The position numbers were made by a program, and so were the translations under genes. Under the pieces are notes generated by a model that was not told the origin of the DNA, did not search any database, and worked only from the letters and a program-made list of their open reading frames with translations. Of a DNA stretch of 64,000 nucleotides, positions 37,703 through 45,470 are shown piece by piece. The stretch comes from Bordetella ansorpii (GTDB taxonomy: Bacteria > Pseudomonadota > Gammaproteobacteria > Burkholderiales > Burkholderiaceae_B), in assembly GCF_900078315.1 (NCBI RefSeq), contig NZ_FKBS01000014.1, positions 1,399,847 to 1,463,846 on the forward strand, in the 5' to 3' direction. The first letter of the stretch is position 1; every line of letters begins with the position of its first letter.

Positions 37703-37726
37703 CGGGATGGCTCACGGGCCATCCCG
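37703..37726 (+). other. Intercistronic hairpin before the RidA-like gene
   Basis: CGGGATGGC and GCCATCCCG form a perfect 9-bp stem, loop TCACGG, without a T-run. It ends four bases before the GGGAG ribosome site of the next gene, so it may protect the mRNA or limit translation. Confidence 0.5.
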
Positions 37727-37741
37727 CATTGGGAGAACACG

Positions 37742-38206
37742 ATGTCCGTCGAAGAAAGACTGGCCGCGCTGGGCCTGCGGCTGCCTGCCGCGCCCCGGCC
37801 CCTGGGCCGCTACACCGCCGTCAGCCAGGCGGCAGACCTGCTGTTCGTCTCGGGACAGTTGCCGCTGCGCGACGGCGAAGTCGTCTGGCAGGGCGCGGTC
37901 GGCAGCGGGCTGACCCTGCAGCAGGGCCGCCAGGCCGCCGAACTGGCCGCATTGAATGTCCTGGCGCAGATTCATGGCTATCTGGGTGGCTTCGAGCGCC
38001 TGGACCATATTGTCCGTGTGGAAGGGCACGTCTGCAGCGCGCCCGGTTTCGTGGACCAGCCCGGGGTGCTGGACGGTGCGTCCGAGCTGTTCGCCGCGGT
38101 GCTGGGCGACAAGGCGGGCCATGCGCGGGCGGCCTATTCCGCCACGCAGCAGCCGGGCAACGCCGCGGTCGTGCTGGTCGTGATCGCGCAGATCATGCGG
38201 GATTGA
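37742..38206 (+). CDS. RidA/YjgF family protein
   Basis: The 154-aa protein belongs to the RidA superfamily, in the subgroup of longer YjgF proteins near the IPR013813 Rid6/7 type. Visible: RYTAVSQAADLLFVSGQLPLRDGEVVWQGAVGSGLTLQQGRQAAELAALNVLAQI and HIVRVEGHVCSAPGF, DQPGVLDGASELFAAVLGDKAGHARAAYSATQQPGNAAVVLVVIAQI. The catalytic Arg of RidA proper is not at the usual place (AAYSATQQPGNAAV), so imine hydrolysis is doubtful. GGGAG precedes the ATG at 37742. Its end overlaps the convergent LysR gene by 14 bases. Confidence 0.85.
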   Translation: MSVEERLAALGLRLPAAPRPLGRYTAVSQAADLLFVSGQLPLRDGEVVWQGAVGSGLTLQQGRQAAELAALNVLAQIHGYLGGFERLDHIVRVEGHVCSAPGFVDQPGVLDGASELFAAVLGDKAGHARAAYSATQQPGNAAVVLVVIAQIMRD

Positions 38207-39107
38207 TTCCGCTGGACAGCTTGTCCAGCAGGAAGTCCAGCAGCGCCCGCACCCGCCGTGGCACGTGGCGGGCATGCGGGTACAGCAGCAGGAACGGCCG
38301 GGTGCTGCCGCCGTAAGGCGTCAGCACTTCGGCCAGCGTGCCCCGGCGCAGGTCTTCCTCGACCGCGAAGCGGTAGGTCTGGAACAGCCCGGCTCCGGCG
38401 CGCGCCAGCGTCACGCCGCCCAGCACATCTTCGGCGGTGCCATACGCACCATGCGTGGCGATGTCCAGCATCCGGCCGTCCTGCCGGAAGGTCCAGGGGA
38501 TGCGGCGCCCACTGCTGGGGCGCTCGAACTGGATGCACTCGTGCGCGGGCAGGTCTTGCAGCGTGAGCGGCTCGCCGCGCGAGCGCAGGTATTGCGGCGA
38601 GGCCACCACCACCAGTTCCGCGTCCTCCAGCTTGCGTGCGACCAGGGCGGAGTCGTCGGGCGCGCGTCCGCGTATCGACAGGTCGTAGGCATCGTCGGAG
38701 AAGTCCACATTGCGGTTGCTGATGTGCACATGGACGTCGATCTCGGGATACTGCGCGCGAAACGCCGGAAGAAGGGGCAGCACCCGGTAGTGGGCGTACG
38801 GCGTGGGCAGGCTGATGCGCAGGCGTCCCGCCGGGCTGCCGACCTGGCGTTCGGCTTCGACCAACTGCGCGATCGCCGGACGGACCTGTTCGAAGTAGGC
38901 GCGGCCCTCGTCGCTCAGCCGGATGTGCCGGGTGCTGCGGATGAACAGCCGGATGCCCAGCCTCGCTTCCAGTCTGGAGACGCTGCGGCTGACCGCCGCC
39001 GGCGTCACGCCCGCGGCGTTGGCCGCTGCGGTGAAGCTGTTCAGTTCCGCAGCCAGGCAGAACATCTCGATGCTGCCCAGCTGCAGGTCGTCGAAGTGGC
39101 GCGTCAT
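38193..39107 (-). CDS. LysR family transcriptional regulator
   Basis: The 304-aa regulator has the LysR winged helix (SIEMFCLAAELNSFTAAANAAGVTPAAVSRSVSRLEARLGIRLFIRSTRHIRLSDEG, about 9-66) and a substrate domain ending LLFPH-type region (LLLYPHARHVPRRVRALLDFLLDKL). It resembles the CrgA/DhcR subgroup that acts on neighbouring oxidoreductases and hydrolases. ATG at 39105-39107 has AGGAA nine bases upstream. It overlaps the convergent RidA gene. It lies only 12 bases behind a strong terminator of the upstream hydrolase, so read-through or a promoter inside the terminator region must drive it. Confidence 0.92.
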   Translation of the reverse strand: MTRHFDDLQLGSIEMFCLAAELNSFTAAANAAGVTPAAVSRSVSRLEARLGIRLFIRSTRHIRLSDEGRAYFEQVRPAIAQLVEAERQVGSPAGRLRISLPTPYAHYRVLPLLPAFRAQYPEIDVHVHISNRNVDFSDDAYDLSIRGRAPDDSALVARKLEDAELVVVASPQYLRSRGEPLTLQDLPAHECIQFERPSSGRRIPWTFRQDGRMLDIATHGAYGTAEDVLGGVTLARAGAGLFQTYRFAVEEDLRRGTLAEVLTPYGGSTRPFLLLYPHARHVPRRVRALLDFLLDKLSSGINPA

Positions 39108-39117
39108 GGCGCGTTCC

Positions 39118-39143
39118 TGAAAAAAGGCCGCCTGGCGGCGGCC
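39118..39143 (-). terminator. Terminator between the alpha/beta hydrolase and LysR gene
   Basis: On the minus strand GGCCGCC-GCCA-GGCGGCC is followed by TTTTTT (the plus strand shows six A at 39120-39125). It ends transcription of the gene at 39166-40038 about 20 bases after its stop. Confidence 0.88.
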
Positions 39144-39165
39144 CGTTGCTTGCGATCGGGAGGGT

Positions 39166-40038
39166 TCAACCGCCCAGCACCTCGATGATGCGCTGGCCGA
39201 TGTACTGGCCGTGCGTCTCCAGGGCGAAGTGGCCGGTATCCAGCAGTTCGACCACGGCATCCGGATTGTCGCGCTTGTAGGCCTCGGCCCCCGGAGGGAT
39301 GAAAAACGGATCGTTGCGGCCCCAGATCGCCAGCGTGGGCAGCCGGGCGCTGCGCAAGAACGCCTGGAAGTCGGGATACAGCTTCAGGTTGTTGGCGTAG
39401 TCCAGGAACAGGTCGAGCTGGATCTCCTTGTTGCCCGGGCGTTCGAGCAGGGCGGCGTCCAGCGTGTAGCCCTCGGGCGCGACGCTGTCGGGGTCGGCCA
39501 CGCCATGCACGTACTGCCACTTGGTGCCTTCCAGATGCAGGATGGCGTCGTGGATGACCTGGCGGTTGGCGGGCGTGGGATCGGCCCAGTAGGCCTTGAT
39601 GGGCGCCCAGGCGTCGCCCAGGCCTTCCAGATAGGCATTGCCGTTCTGCGAGACCAGGCCGGTGACGCGCTCGGGATGCGCCAGCGCCAGGCGCAGGCCC
39701 GTGGGGGCGCCGTAGTCGAAGAAATACAGGGCGTAGCGCGTCAGGCCGAGCGCGTCGACGAAGGCTTCCAGCGACTTGGCCAGGTTGTCGAACGTATAGC
39801 GGTAACCGCGCTCGGCCGGCACCTCGGTGAAGCCGAAGCCGGGCAGGTCGGGGGCGATGACGCGGAAGCGTCCGGCCAGTTGCGGAATCAGGTTGCGGAA
39901 CTGGTGGGAAGAGCTGGGATAGCCGTGCAGCAGCAGCAGCACGGGGGCGTTCGCGTCGCCCGCCTCGCGGTAGAAGAAGCGCAGGCCATCGGCCTGCAGG
40001 CGGCGGTACTGGACAAGGGTGTCGGCGTGGGCAGTCAT
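39166..40038 (-). CDS. Alpha/beta hydrolase (epoxide hydrolase / haloalkane dehalogenase-like)
   Basis: The 290-aa cytosolic hydrolase has the HG motif LLLHGYPSSSHQFRNLIP, GFGFTEVP, an Asp nucleophile in YFFDYGAPTGLRLALAH (not Ser), the acid in AIWGRNDPFFIPPGA and the base His in LLDTGHFALETH. Asp nucleophile plus the cap-domain stretch places it among epoxide hydrolases, dehalogenases and related plant-like hydrolases. The N-terminus starts directly at the fold (ATG 40036-40038 with CGGAGATCACC upstream). A GTAAC-N21-GTTAC element 64-94 bases upstream probably controls it. A terminator follows. Confidence 0.88.
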   Translation of the reverse strand: MTAHADTLVQYRRLQADGLRFFYREAGDANAPVLLLLHGYPSSSHQFRNLIPQLAGRFRVIAPDLPGFGFTEVPAERGYRYTFDNLAKSLEAFVDALGLTRYALYFFDYGAPTGLRLALAHPERVTGLVSQNGNAYLEGLGDAWAPIKAYWADPTPANRQVIHDAILHLEGTKWQYVHGVADPDSVAPEGYTLDAALLERPGNKEIQLDLFLDYANNLKLYPDFQAFLRSARLPTLAIWGRNDPFFIPPGAEAYKRDNPDAVVELLDTGHFALETHGQYIGQRIIEVLGG

Positions 40039-40101
40039 GGTGATCTCCGGGTGAGGACGTCGGTGAAAGTGCGACTTCAGGACGGAGTCTAGCTGGCTTT
40101 G

Positions 40102-40132
40102 GTAACCTGATAAAGTGTTTTTTAAAGGTTAC
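40102..40132. promoter_or_regulatory. GTAAC-N21-GTTAC operator 1 (hydrolase promoter)
   Basis: GTAAC at 40102-40106 and GTTAC at 40128-40132 enclose an AT-rich 21-base spacer; arms extend to GTAACCT/AGGTTAC. It lies 64 bases upstream of the hydrolase start and would overlap its promoter. The same 31-bp layout recurs at 40817-40847. Confidence 0.65.
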
Positions 40133-40177
40133 GTTGTTTTTGCGCGAAGCCCGCCTGCGCGTGGCCAGGCGCGGATA

Positions 40178-40205
40178 AAGAAAAAGCCCGGCACGAGGCC
40201 GGGCT
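40178..40205 (-). terminator. Terminator of the CGNR gene
   Basis: On the minus strand AGCCCGGC-CTCGT-GCCGGGCT is followed by TTTTCTTT. It lies about 22 bases after the CGNR gene stop. Confidence 0.88.
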
Positions 40206-40226
40206 GCTAGGCGTGTTGCGCGGATA

Positions 40227-40796
40227 TCAGGCCTGGGGATCGGACTCGCGCTTGCGGAAGGCCGCCACTTTGTGGCGGTTGCCGCACAGGGCCATGCTGC
40301 ACCAGCGCCTGCGGTGCGAGCGGGTACGGTCGTAGAACCATAGCGAGCACGCCTCGCTTTCGCATTTGCGCACCAGGTCGAAATCGCCTTGCGCCAGCAG
40401 ATCGGCGGCCGCCTCCGCGGCCGGCACCAGCCACTGCTCGGGCGTGCGCGCGTCGTAGCGGCGGACGAGCACCCAGCCGTCGGCGGCCGGTTCGAGCTCC
40501 TGGTGGCTGCCGCCCGCGGCCAACGCGCGGTTCAGCGGATTCAGGCGCAGGGGCGCGCCCGCCTTGCGCTGCGCCACCAGCGCGCGCACCGTTTCGCGCA
40601 GTCCGCGCGCCGCTTCCAGCAGGCCCTTGGGCGCGCCGCGGTGGGCCGGAGCCAGGCCGGACAGCTCCAGCCAGGCCTGCACGTCGGCGTCGGACTGCCA
40701 GCGATCCAGCGGGCCGTCGCCCGACTGCTCCACGGTATTGATCATGTCCAGCGCGGGGTGATCGCCCAGCGTACGGAACTCGGGGGGTGTCTGCAT
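40227..40796 (-). CDS. ABATE/CGNR zinc-finger protein
   Basis: The 189-aa protein has an N-terminal ABATE domain (LGDHPALDMINTVEQ and the helical middle part) and a C-terminal CGNR zinc finger at about residues 145-185: Cys in VRKCESEACSLWFYDRT and RRWCSMALCGNRHKVAAFRKR (four Cys). Such proteins are thought to bind nucleic acid and act as regulators of stress or catabolic genes. The ATG at 40794-40796 is preferred because GGAGG lies five bases upstream; an ATG 12 bases earlier is possible. Twin GTAAC-N21-GTTAC sites upstream of this gene and of the adjacent hydrolase make it a candidate regulator of both (inference). Confidence 0.9.
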   Translation of the reverse strand: MQTPPEFRTLGDHPALDMINTVEQSGDGPLDRWQSDADVQAWLELSGLAPAHRGAPKGLLEAARGLRETVRALVAQRKAGAPLRLNPLNRALAAGGSHQELEPAADGWVLVRRYDARTPEQWLVPAAEAAADLLAQGDFDLVRKCESEACSLWFYDRTRSHRRRWCSMALCGNRHKVAAFRKRESDPQA

Positions 40797-40816
40797 GATG
40801 GCCTCCATGCGGCATT

Positions 40817-40847
40817 GTAACTATCTAGATTTAAAAATAGAAGTTAC
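40817..40847. promoter_or_regulatory. GTAAC-N21-GTTAC operator 2 (CGNR promoter)
   Basis: GTAAC at 40817-40821 and GTTAC at 40843-40847 enclose an AT-rich 21-base spacer. It is 21 bases upstream of the CGNR ATG and matches operator 1 in total length and outer arms. Confidence 0.65.
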
Positions 40848-40950
40848 TGAAAAGCACCGTGCCCCGTCGCGCAAAGTGGCTGGACGCGCAATGCATGCGT
40901 GGTAACGTAGCCGGACCTCAGCCACGGCCGCGCGCAGCCCCATTACCGCC

Positions 40951-43542
40951 ATGACCAGCACGCCGACCTCGACCCGACGCTCAATGGGACGACGCATCGT
41001 CCGGATCGGAACATGGGGCCTGGCGGGCGTGCTGGCGCTGGTCCTGCTGACGCTGGTGGTCGGCTGGTCCTTCATGCGGGCCAGCTTGCCGCAACTGGAC
41101 GGACAGCACGCCGCGCCCGGCCTGCGGGCGGCCGCGTCCATCGTGCGCGATGCCGCGGGCAGCGCCACCATCACTGCCGCCGACCGCATCGACGCGGCCT
41201 ACGCCACCGGTTTCGCCCACGGGCAGGACCGTTTTTTCCAGATGGACATGATGCGCCGCCTGGCGGCCGGCGAACTCGCCGCGCTGGTCGGCCCCAGCGT
41301 GCTGCCGCTGGACCGGCGCAACCGCCTGCACCGGTTCCGCGCACGCGCCGAGGCCGCTTATGCCGCGCTCGATGACGACGATCGGCATCTGCTGCGGCGC
41401 TACGCCGATGGCGTGAACGATGCGCTGGCCGCCGCGCGCGCCCGGCCGGTGGAGTACCTGGTGCTGGGCGCCGCGCCCCAGCCCTGGGAGCCGGAAGATT
41501 CGCTGCTGGCCATCGACGCCATGTACCTGAACCTGCAGGGCATGCAGTTGCTGCGCCTGCTGTCGCGCGGCGCGTTGCGCGAACAGGTGCCGGCCGAACT
41601 GCTGGCCTTCCTGACGCCACGCGCCAGCCATTGGGATGCCACGCTGGATGACGTCGGCCCCAATGCCGTGATCGTGCTGCCGCCCACGCGGCCCGATTGG
41701 CTGGACCCGGAGCCCGGCGACACCCCGGGCGTTCCGCGCGCCGACATCGAGGACGCGGTTTCCCTGGACGCATTCATCGCTTCGTCGTCGGGACGGCCCT
41801 CGGCGCGCGACGAACTGATTGCCGGCCTGCTGGCCAATGCCGGCCTGGACCCGGCCAGTGCCACCGGCTGGCGGCAGGATGCGCCCGCCGCGGCGGTGGG
41901 CAGCAGCGGCTTCGCCGTCGATGGCAGGCACGGCGCGGACGGGCTTGCCCGCGTGGGCAACGACATGCACCTGGGCCTGACCCTGCCGAACATCTGGTAC
42001 CGCCTGACCCTGCAGTTTCCGGATCGGGACGCGCCGGGCCGGCAGCGCCGCGTGTCCGGCGTCAGCCTGCCGGGTACGCCCGCGGTGGTGGCGGGCAGCA
42101 ATGGCGACGTGGCCTGGGGGTTCACCAACAGCTACGGCCAGTTCATGGACCTGGTCGCCGTGGAGCGCGATCCCAGCCAGCCCAGGCGCTATCTGGGCCC
42201 CGCCAGCGAATGGGAAACCGCGCGCGAGTACACCGAGACCATCGCCGTCAAAGGACAGCCCGGCGTGACGCAGACGGTGTACGAAACGCGCTGGGGCCCG
42301 ATCCTGGAGGCCGATGGCCGCGCGTACGCCGTACGTTGGGTCGCGTACCAGGCGGGGGCCACCGACCTGGGGTTGCTGGGCCTGGAGGATGCCCGCGACG
42401 TGCCGCAGGCCTTGCGGACCGCGCAAGGTTCGGGCGTGCCGACGCAGAACATCCTGGTCGCCGGGCGTGACGGCCGCATCGGCTGGACGCTGGCCGGACC
42501 GTTGCCGCTGGCCGTGCTCGATCCCAATGGGTTTCCGGTGTCGGCCAGCCAGGTGGATGCGCCCGCGGGCCGCCTGGCGCCGCAGGCCTACCCATCTATC
42601 ATCGATCCGCCCGGCGGACGTCTCTGGTCGGGCAACAGCACGCAGTTGGGCGATGCCGCGCAGCAGCGCCTGATCGGCGACGGCGGCGCCGACCTGGGCG
42701 CGCGCGCCACGCAGATCCGCGACAACCTGCGCGCGCTGCCCGAGGCGGACAATGCCGCGCTGCTGGCGGTGCAACTGGACGACCGGGCGCGCTGGATCGC
42801 GCCGTGGAGCAAGCTGGTGCTGGATACGCTGGATGACGATGCCGTGCGCGACCATCCCCAGCGCGCGGCTTATCGCCGGCTGGTGGCCGAATGGAACGGC
42901 CGGGCCGATATCGACGCCGTCGGCTACACCTTGCTGCGCGACCTGCATGACGCCTTCCAGGAAGCCTGGTTCGGTCGTCTGGACAAGCGCCTGGCCGGCA
43001 GCGCGCTCAGCCTGTCGCCATCGCCCACGGTGGCTCGTGCCTCCTCGCGCCTGGAGGCAGTGATGGAAGTGCTGATGCGCGAGCAGGCGTGGATACCGTC
43101 CAGCCATGCGGACTGGCGCGCTTTCGTGCTGGATCGTATCGATACCGTGATCGCGGCCAATACGGCCAATGGCGCGCGCCTGGAGAATGCCTATTGGGGC
43201 CAGCGCAACCGCCTGGCGATGGGGCATCCCTTCGCGCGCCTGTTGCCCGCATCCATACGCAGTTGGCTGTCCGCGCCCACCGATGAGATGCCCGGAGACG
43301 TGAACAACCTGCCGCGTATCCAGCATCCGTCGTTCGGCGCATCGGAGCGGTTTGTCGTGGCGCCGGGACACGAGAGCGAGGGCATCCTGCACATGCCCGG
43401 CGGGGCGTCGGGGCACCTGTTGTCGCCGTTTTTCCTGGCGGGACATCGGGCCTGGGTGGAAGGGCGCGCCACGCCGTTTCTGCCTGGGCCGCAGATGTAT
43501 CGTCTGGAGTTGACACCGGCACCGCCAGGGCACGGGCAGTGA
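40951..43542 (+). CDS. Penicillin acylase family protein (Ntn hydrolase)
   Basis: The 863-aa precursor has a membrane/signal segment (about 18-40, WGLAGVLALVLLTLVVGWSF) and an alpha-chain region with IDAAYATGFAHGQDRFFQMDMMRRLAAGELAAL. The autoproteolytic junction is GSSGFAVDG: Ser318 should be the beta-chain nucleophile. The usual second residue Asn (SN.W) is Ser here. Beta-chain conserved parts: GNDMHLGLTLPNIWYRL, SGVSLPGTPAVVAGSNGDVAWGFTNSYGQFMDL. Relatives hydrolyse beta-lactams, acyl-homoserine lactones or other N-acyl amides. It stands alone, divergent from the CGNR gene. Activity cannot be predicted; a quorum-quenching role is possible. Confidence 0.9.
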   Translation: MTSTPTSTRRSMGRRIVRIGTWGLAGVLALVLLTLVVGWSFMRASLPQLDGQHAAPGLRAAASIVRDAAGSATITAADRIDAAYATGFAHGQDRFFQMDMMRRLAAGELAALVGPSVLPLDRRNRLHRFRARAEAAYAALDDDDRHLLRRYADGVNDALAAARARPVEYLVLGAAPQPWEPEDSLLAIDAMYLNLQGMQLLRLLSRGALREQVPAELLAFLTPRASHWDATLDDVGPNAVIVLPPTRPDWLDPEPGDTPGVPRADIEDAVSLDAFIASSSGRPSARDELIAGLLANAGLDPASATGWRQDAPAAAVGSSGFAVDGRHGADGLARVGNDMHLGLTLPNIWYRLTLQFPDRDAPGRQRRVSGVSLPGTPAVVAGSNGDVAWGFTNSYGQFMDLVAVERDPSQPRRYLGPASEWETAREYTETIAVKGQPGVTQTVYETRWGPILEADGRAYAVRWVAYQAGATDLGLLGLEDARDVPQALRTAQGSGVPTQNILVAGRDGRIGWTLAGPLPLAVLDPNGFPVSASQVDAPAGRLAPQAYPSIIDPPGGRLWSGNSTQLGDAAQQRLIGDGGADLGARATQIRDNLRALPEADNAALLAVQLDDRARWIAPWSKLVLDTLDDDAVRDHPQRAAYRRLVAEWNGRADIDAVGYTLLRDLHDAFQEAWFGRLDKRLAGSALSLSPSPTVARASSRLEAVMEVLMREQAWIPSSHADWRAFVLDRIDTVIAANTANGARLENAYWGQRNRLAMGHPFARLLPASIRSWLSAPTDEMPGDVNNLPRIQHPSFGASERFVVAPGHESEGILHMPGGASGHLLSPFFLAGHRAWVEGRATPFLPGPQMYRLELTPAPPGHGQ

Positions 43543-43717
43543 CCGAGCCTGGGGCATCCCGTTGCCCTGCATCGGCGCGCTCCCGACAATAACGCGGGCC
43601 TTCATCCCGCGCCGTCGGCTTCCGAAGCGGCCGAGCCCGCGGAAGTGGTCCGTCCGCGCCGTGGCTGTTACGATGACGCGGCATCGGCCTGCGGCCGTCC
43701 TTTTCTTCCGTTCAAGC

Positions 43718-44575
43718 ATGACCATCCATCTCGTTATCCAATCTCCCGCCCTCGCTGTCGAACACGCCGAGCAACTGGCGGCCCTGGCCCAGGCGCAAGG
43801 CGTGGCGCGCATTTCCACGACGGCGGCGCGCTTGCTGGATGTGCAGGCTGACACACAGACGCGCGATGAAGTCCGTGACTGGAGCGAGTCGCACGGCGTG
43901 GATGCGGCTTTCGTGCCCGCTGGCCGCCGGTTGTCCGATTGCCGCGTGCTGGCGATGGATATGGATTCGACCTTGATCAACATCGAGTGCATCGATGAGA
44001 TCGCGGCTTGGGCCGGCCGTGGCGAGCAGGTCGCGCAGATCACCGAAGCCGCGATGCGCGGCGAGATCAAGAACTTTTCCGAAAGCCTGCGCCGGCGTGT
44101 GGCATTGCTGGAAGGCGTGCCGGCCGAAGCGCTCGATCGCGTATACCAGGACAAGTTGCGCCTGAACCCGGGCGCCGAGCGGCTGTTGGCGTCGGCGCGC
44201 GATGCGGGCATCAAGACGCTGCTGGTGTCGGGAGGCTTCACTTTTTTCACGGGCCGCTTGAAGGAACGCCTGCAACTGGACAGCGCGCACGCGAATACGC
44301 TGGAAATCGGCGAGGACGGTTTGCTGACAGGCCAGGTGCTGGGCGATATCCTGGATGCCGATGCCAAGGCGACATATCTGCGAGCCTTCGCCGCCGAACA
44401 CGGGGCCACGCAGGAGCAGACCATTGCCATGGGAGATGGCGCCAACGACCTCAAGATGCTGGCTCTGGCCGGCTATGCCGTGGCCTATCATGCCAAACCC
44501 ATCGTGCGACGCCAGGCGCCGTATGCGCTGAACGTGTCGGGGCTGGACGGCGTATTGAACTGGTTCGAGGCCTGA
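43718..44575 (+). CDS. serB: Phosphoserine phosphatase
   Basis: The 285-aa HAD phosphatase performs the last step of serine synthesis. It has an N-terminal ACT-like part (1-75), then motif I LAMDMDSTLINIECIDEIA (Asp nucleophile), motif II LLVSGGFTFF (Ser), Lys in FKERLQLD region and motif III IAMGDGANDLKMLALAGYAVAYHAKP. Substrate helices INIECIDEIA and RVALLEGV are as in SerB. The ATG at 43718 is chosen at the beginning of similarity; an earlier ATG at 43562 gives an Arg/Pro-rich extension. Eleven bases separate it from the convergent lipoprotein gene. Confidence 0.96.
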   Translation: MTIHLVIQSPALAVEHAEQLAALAQAQGVARISTTAARLLDVQADTQTRDEVRDWSESHGVDAAFVPAGRRLSDCRVLAMDMDSTLINIECIDEIAAWAGRGEQVAQITEAAMRGEIKNFSESLRRRVALLEGVPAEALDRVYQDKLRLNPGAERLLASARDAGIKTLLVSGGFTFFTGRLKERLQLDSAHANTLEIGEDGLLTGQVLGDILDADAKATYLRAFAAEHGATQEQTIAMGDGANDLKMLALAGYAVAYHAKPIVRRQAPYALNVSGLDGVLNWFEA

Positions 44576-44586
44576 GCGGCGCCAGA

Positions 44587-45441
44587 TCAGTAGTACCCGT
44601 ACGGCAAGGCCTTGCCGCGCGAGGCGGGTGGGCTCTCGGGCGCGGCGGCAACGGGTTCCGGCGTGGTCGGTCCGGCGAACTGCACCAGTTCCCGGCCTTT
44701 CTTGTCCAGCAGGACGATGCGCACCACGATCGCCTTGACCGTCTGATTGCTGGTGTCCGCATCGTTGGCGAACAGATAGGCGCGCACCACCAGGTTCTCG
44801 TACTTGGTACGCAGGGTTTCCATCAGGCGTGCCGTGGCTTCGTCGGCGACAGGCAGGAAGGCATACCGCTGCGCATTGCTGAACGCGATGTGGAAACGGT
44901 TGTTGTCGTTGAAATAGCGGAAGCTGCTGGCGTCCTTGAACGGCTCCAGCTGGAAGCCCTTGCGGTCGAAGTCGTAGGCGGACAGCTGGCTGCTGTACAG
45001 GTCGAAATCCATGCGCAGATATGAGGTGTTCTTGGCCTGCGCCAGCGAGGCGTCGATGCGTGGCTTGAGCGCGGCCAGCAGGTCGCGCTGCCGGAAGGCA
45101 TCCGTGGTCTGCCGGTACTCGTTCGAGATGTCGCCGGCAACGCGGCCGTAGTCCAGCGGCAGGCCGGTGCGCGCATAGTACTGGAACATCAATTGGTTGC
45201 CGCTTTCCAGCGTGACGTAGCGATCGGCTGGCGTCGTCACGTCGGGCTGGGCGAGGACGGGAGCAGCCGGGACGGGGGCCGGCGTTGCGGCGGCGGGGGC
45301 AGCCGGAGTTGCTGTTGCGGGGGCGGTCGGCGGCTGCTTGGCGGACGAATCGGTGCTGTCGTCCGAGCAGGCGGACAGCAGGGAAAGCGCCAGGATAGCG
45401 GCCAGGGCCGTGCCCGTGGTGTACATGCGTGCGAAAGTCAT
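44587..45441 (-). CDS. Putative lipoprotein, DUF4852-like
   Basis: The 284-aa product has a lipoprotein signal: ATG at 45439-45441, hydrophobic ALAAILALSLLSACSDD with lipobox LLSAC. An Ala/Pro/Thr-rich linker (about 30-65) follows, then a globular domain (DRYVTLESGNQLMFQYYARTGLPLDYGRVAG, DFDLYSSQLSAYDFDRKGFQLEPF). This resembles a DUF4852 domain as I recall it, but I am unsure. Expected location is the periplasmic face of a membrane. The same strand carries a membrane protein gene 29 bases upstream, and the two probably work together. Function unknown. Confidence 0.72.
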   Translation of the reverse strand: MTFARMYTTGTALAAILALSLLSACSDDSTDSSAKQPPTAPATATPAAPAAATPAPVPAAPVLAQPDVTTPADRYVTLESGNQLMFQYYARTGLPLDYGRVAGDISNEYRQTTDAFRQRDLLAALKPRIDASLAQAKNTSYLRMDFDLYSSQLSAYDFDRKGFQLEPFKDASSFRYFNDNNRFHIAFSNAQRYAFLPVADEATARLMETLRTKYENLVVRAYLFANDADTSNQTVKAIVVRIVLLDKKGRELVQFAGPTTPEPVAAAPESPPASRGKALPYGYY

Positions 45442-45470
45442 GAGGTATACCTGATGGGAGAAGGACAGAA

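Noticed and set aside
40951-44575. 1157-codon minus-strand frame opposite the penicillin-acylase gene and serB
   Set aside because: Antisense shadow across two well-supported genes, without domains.
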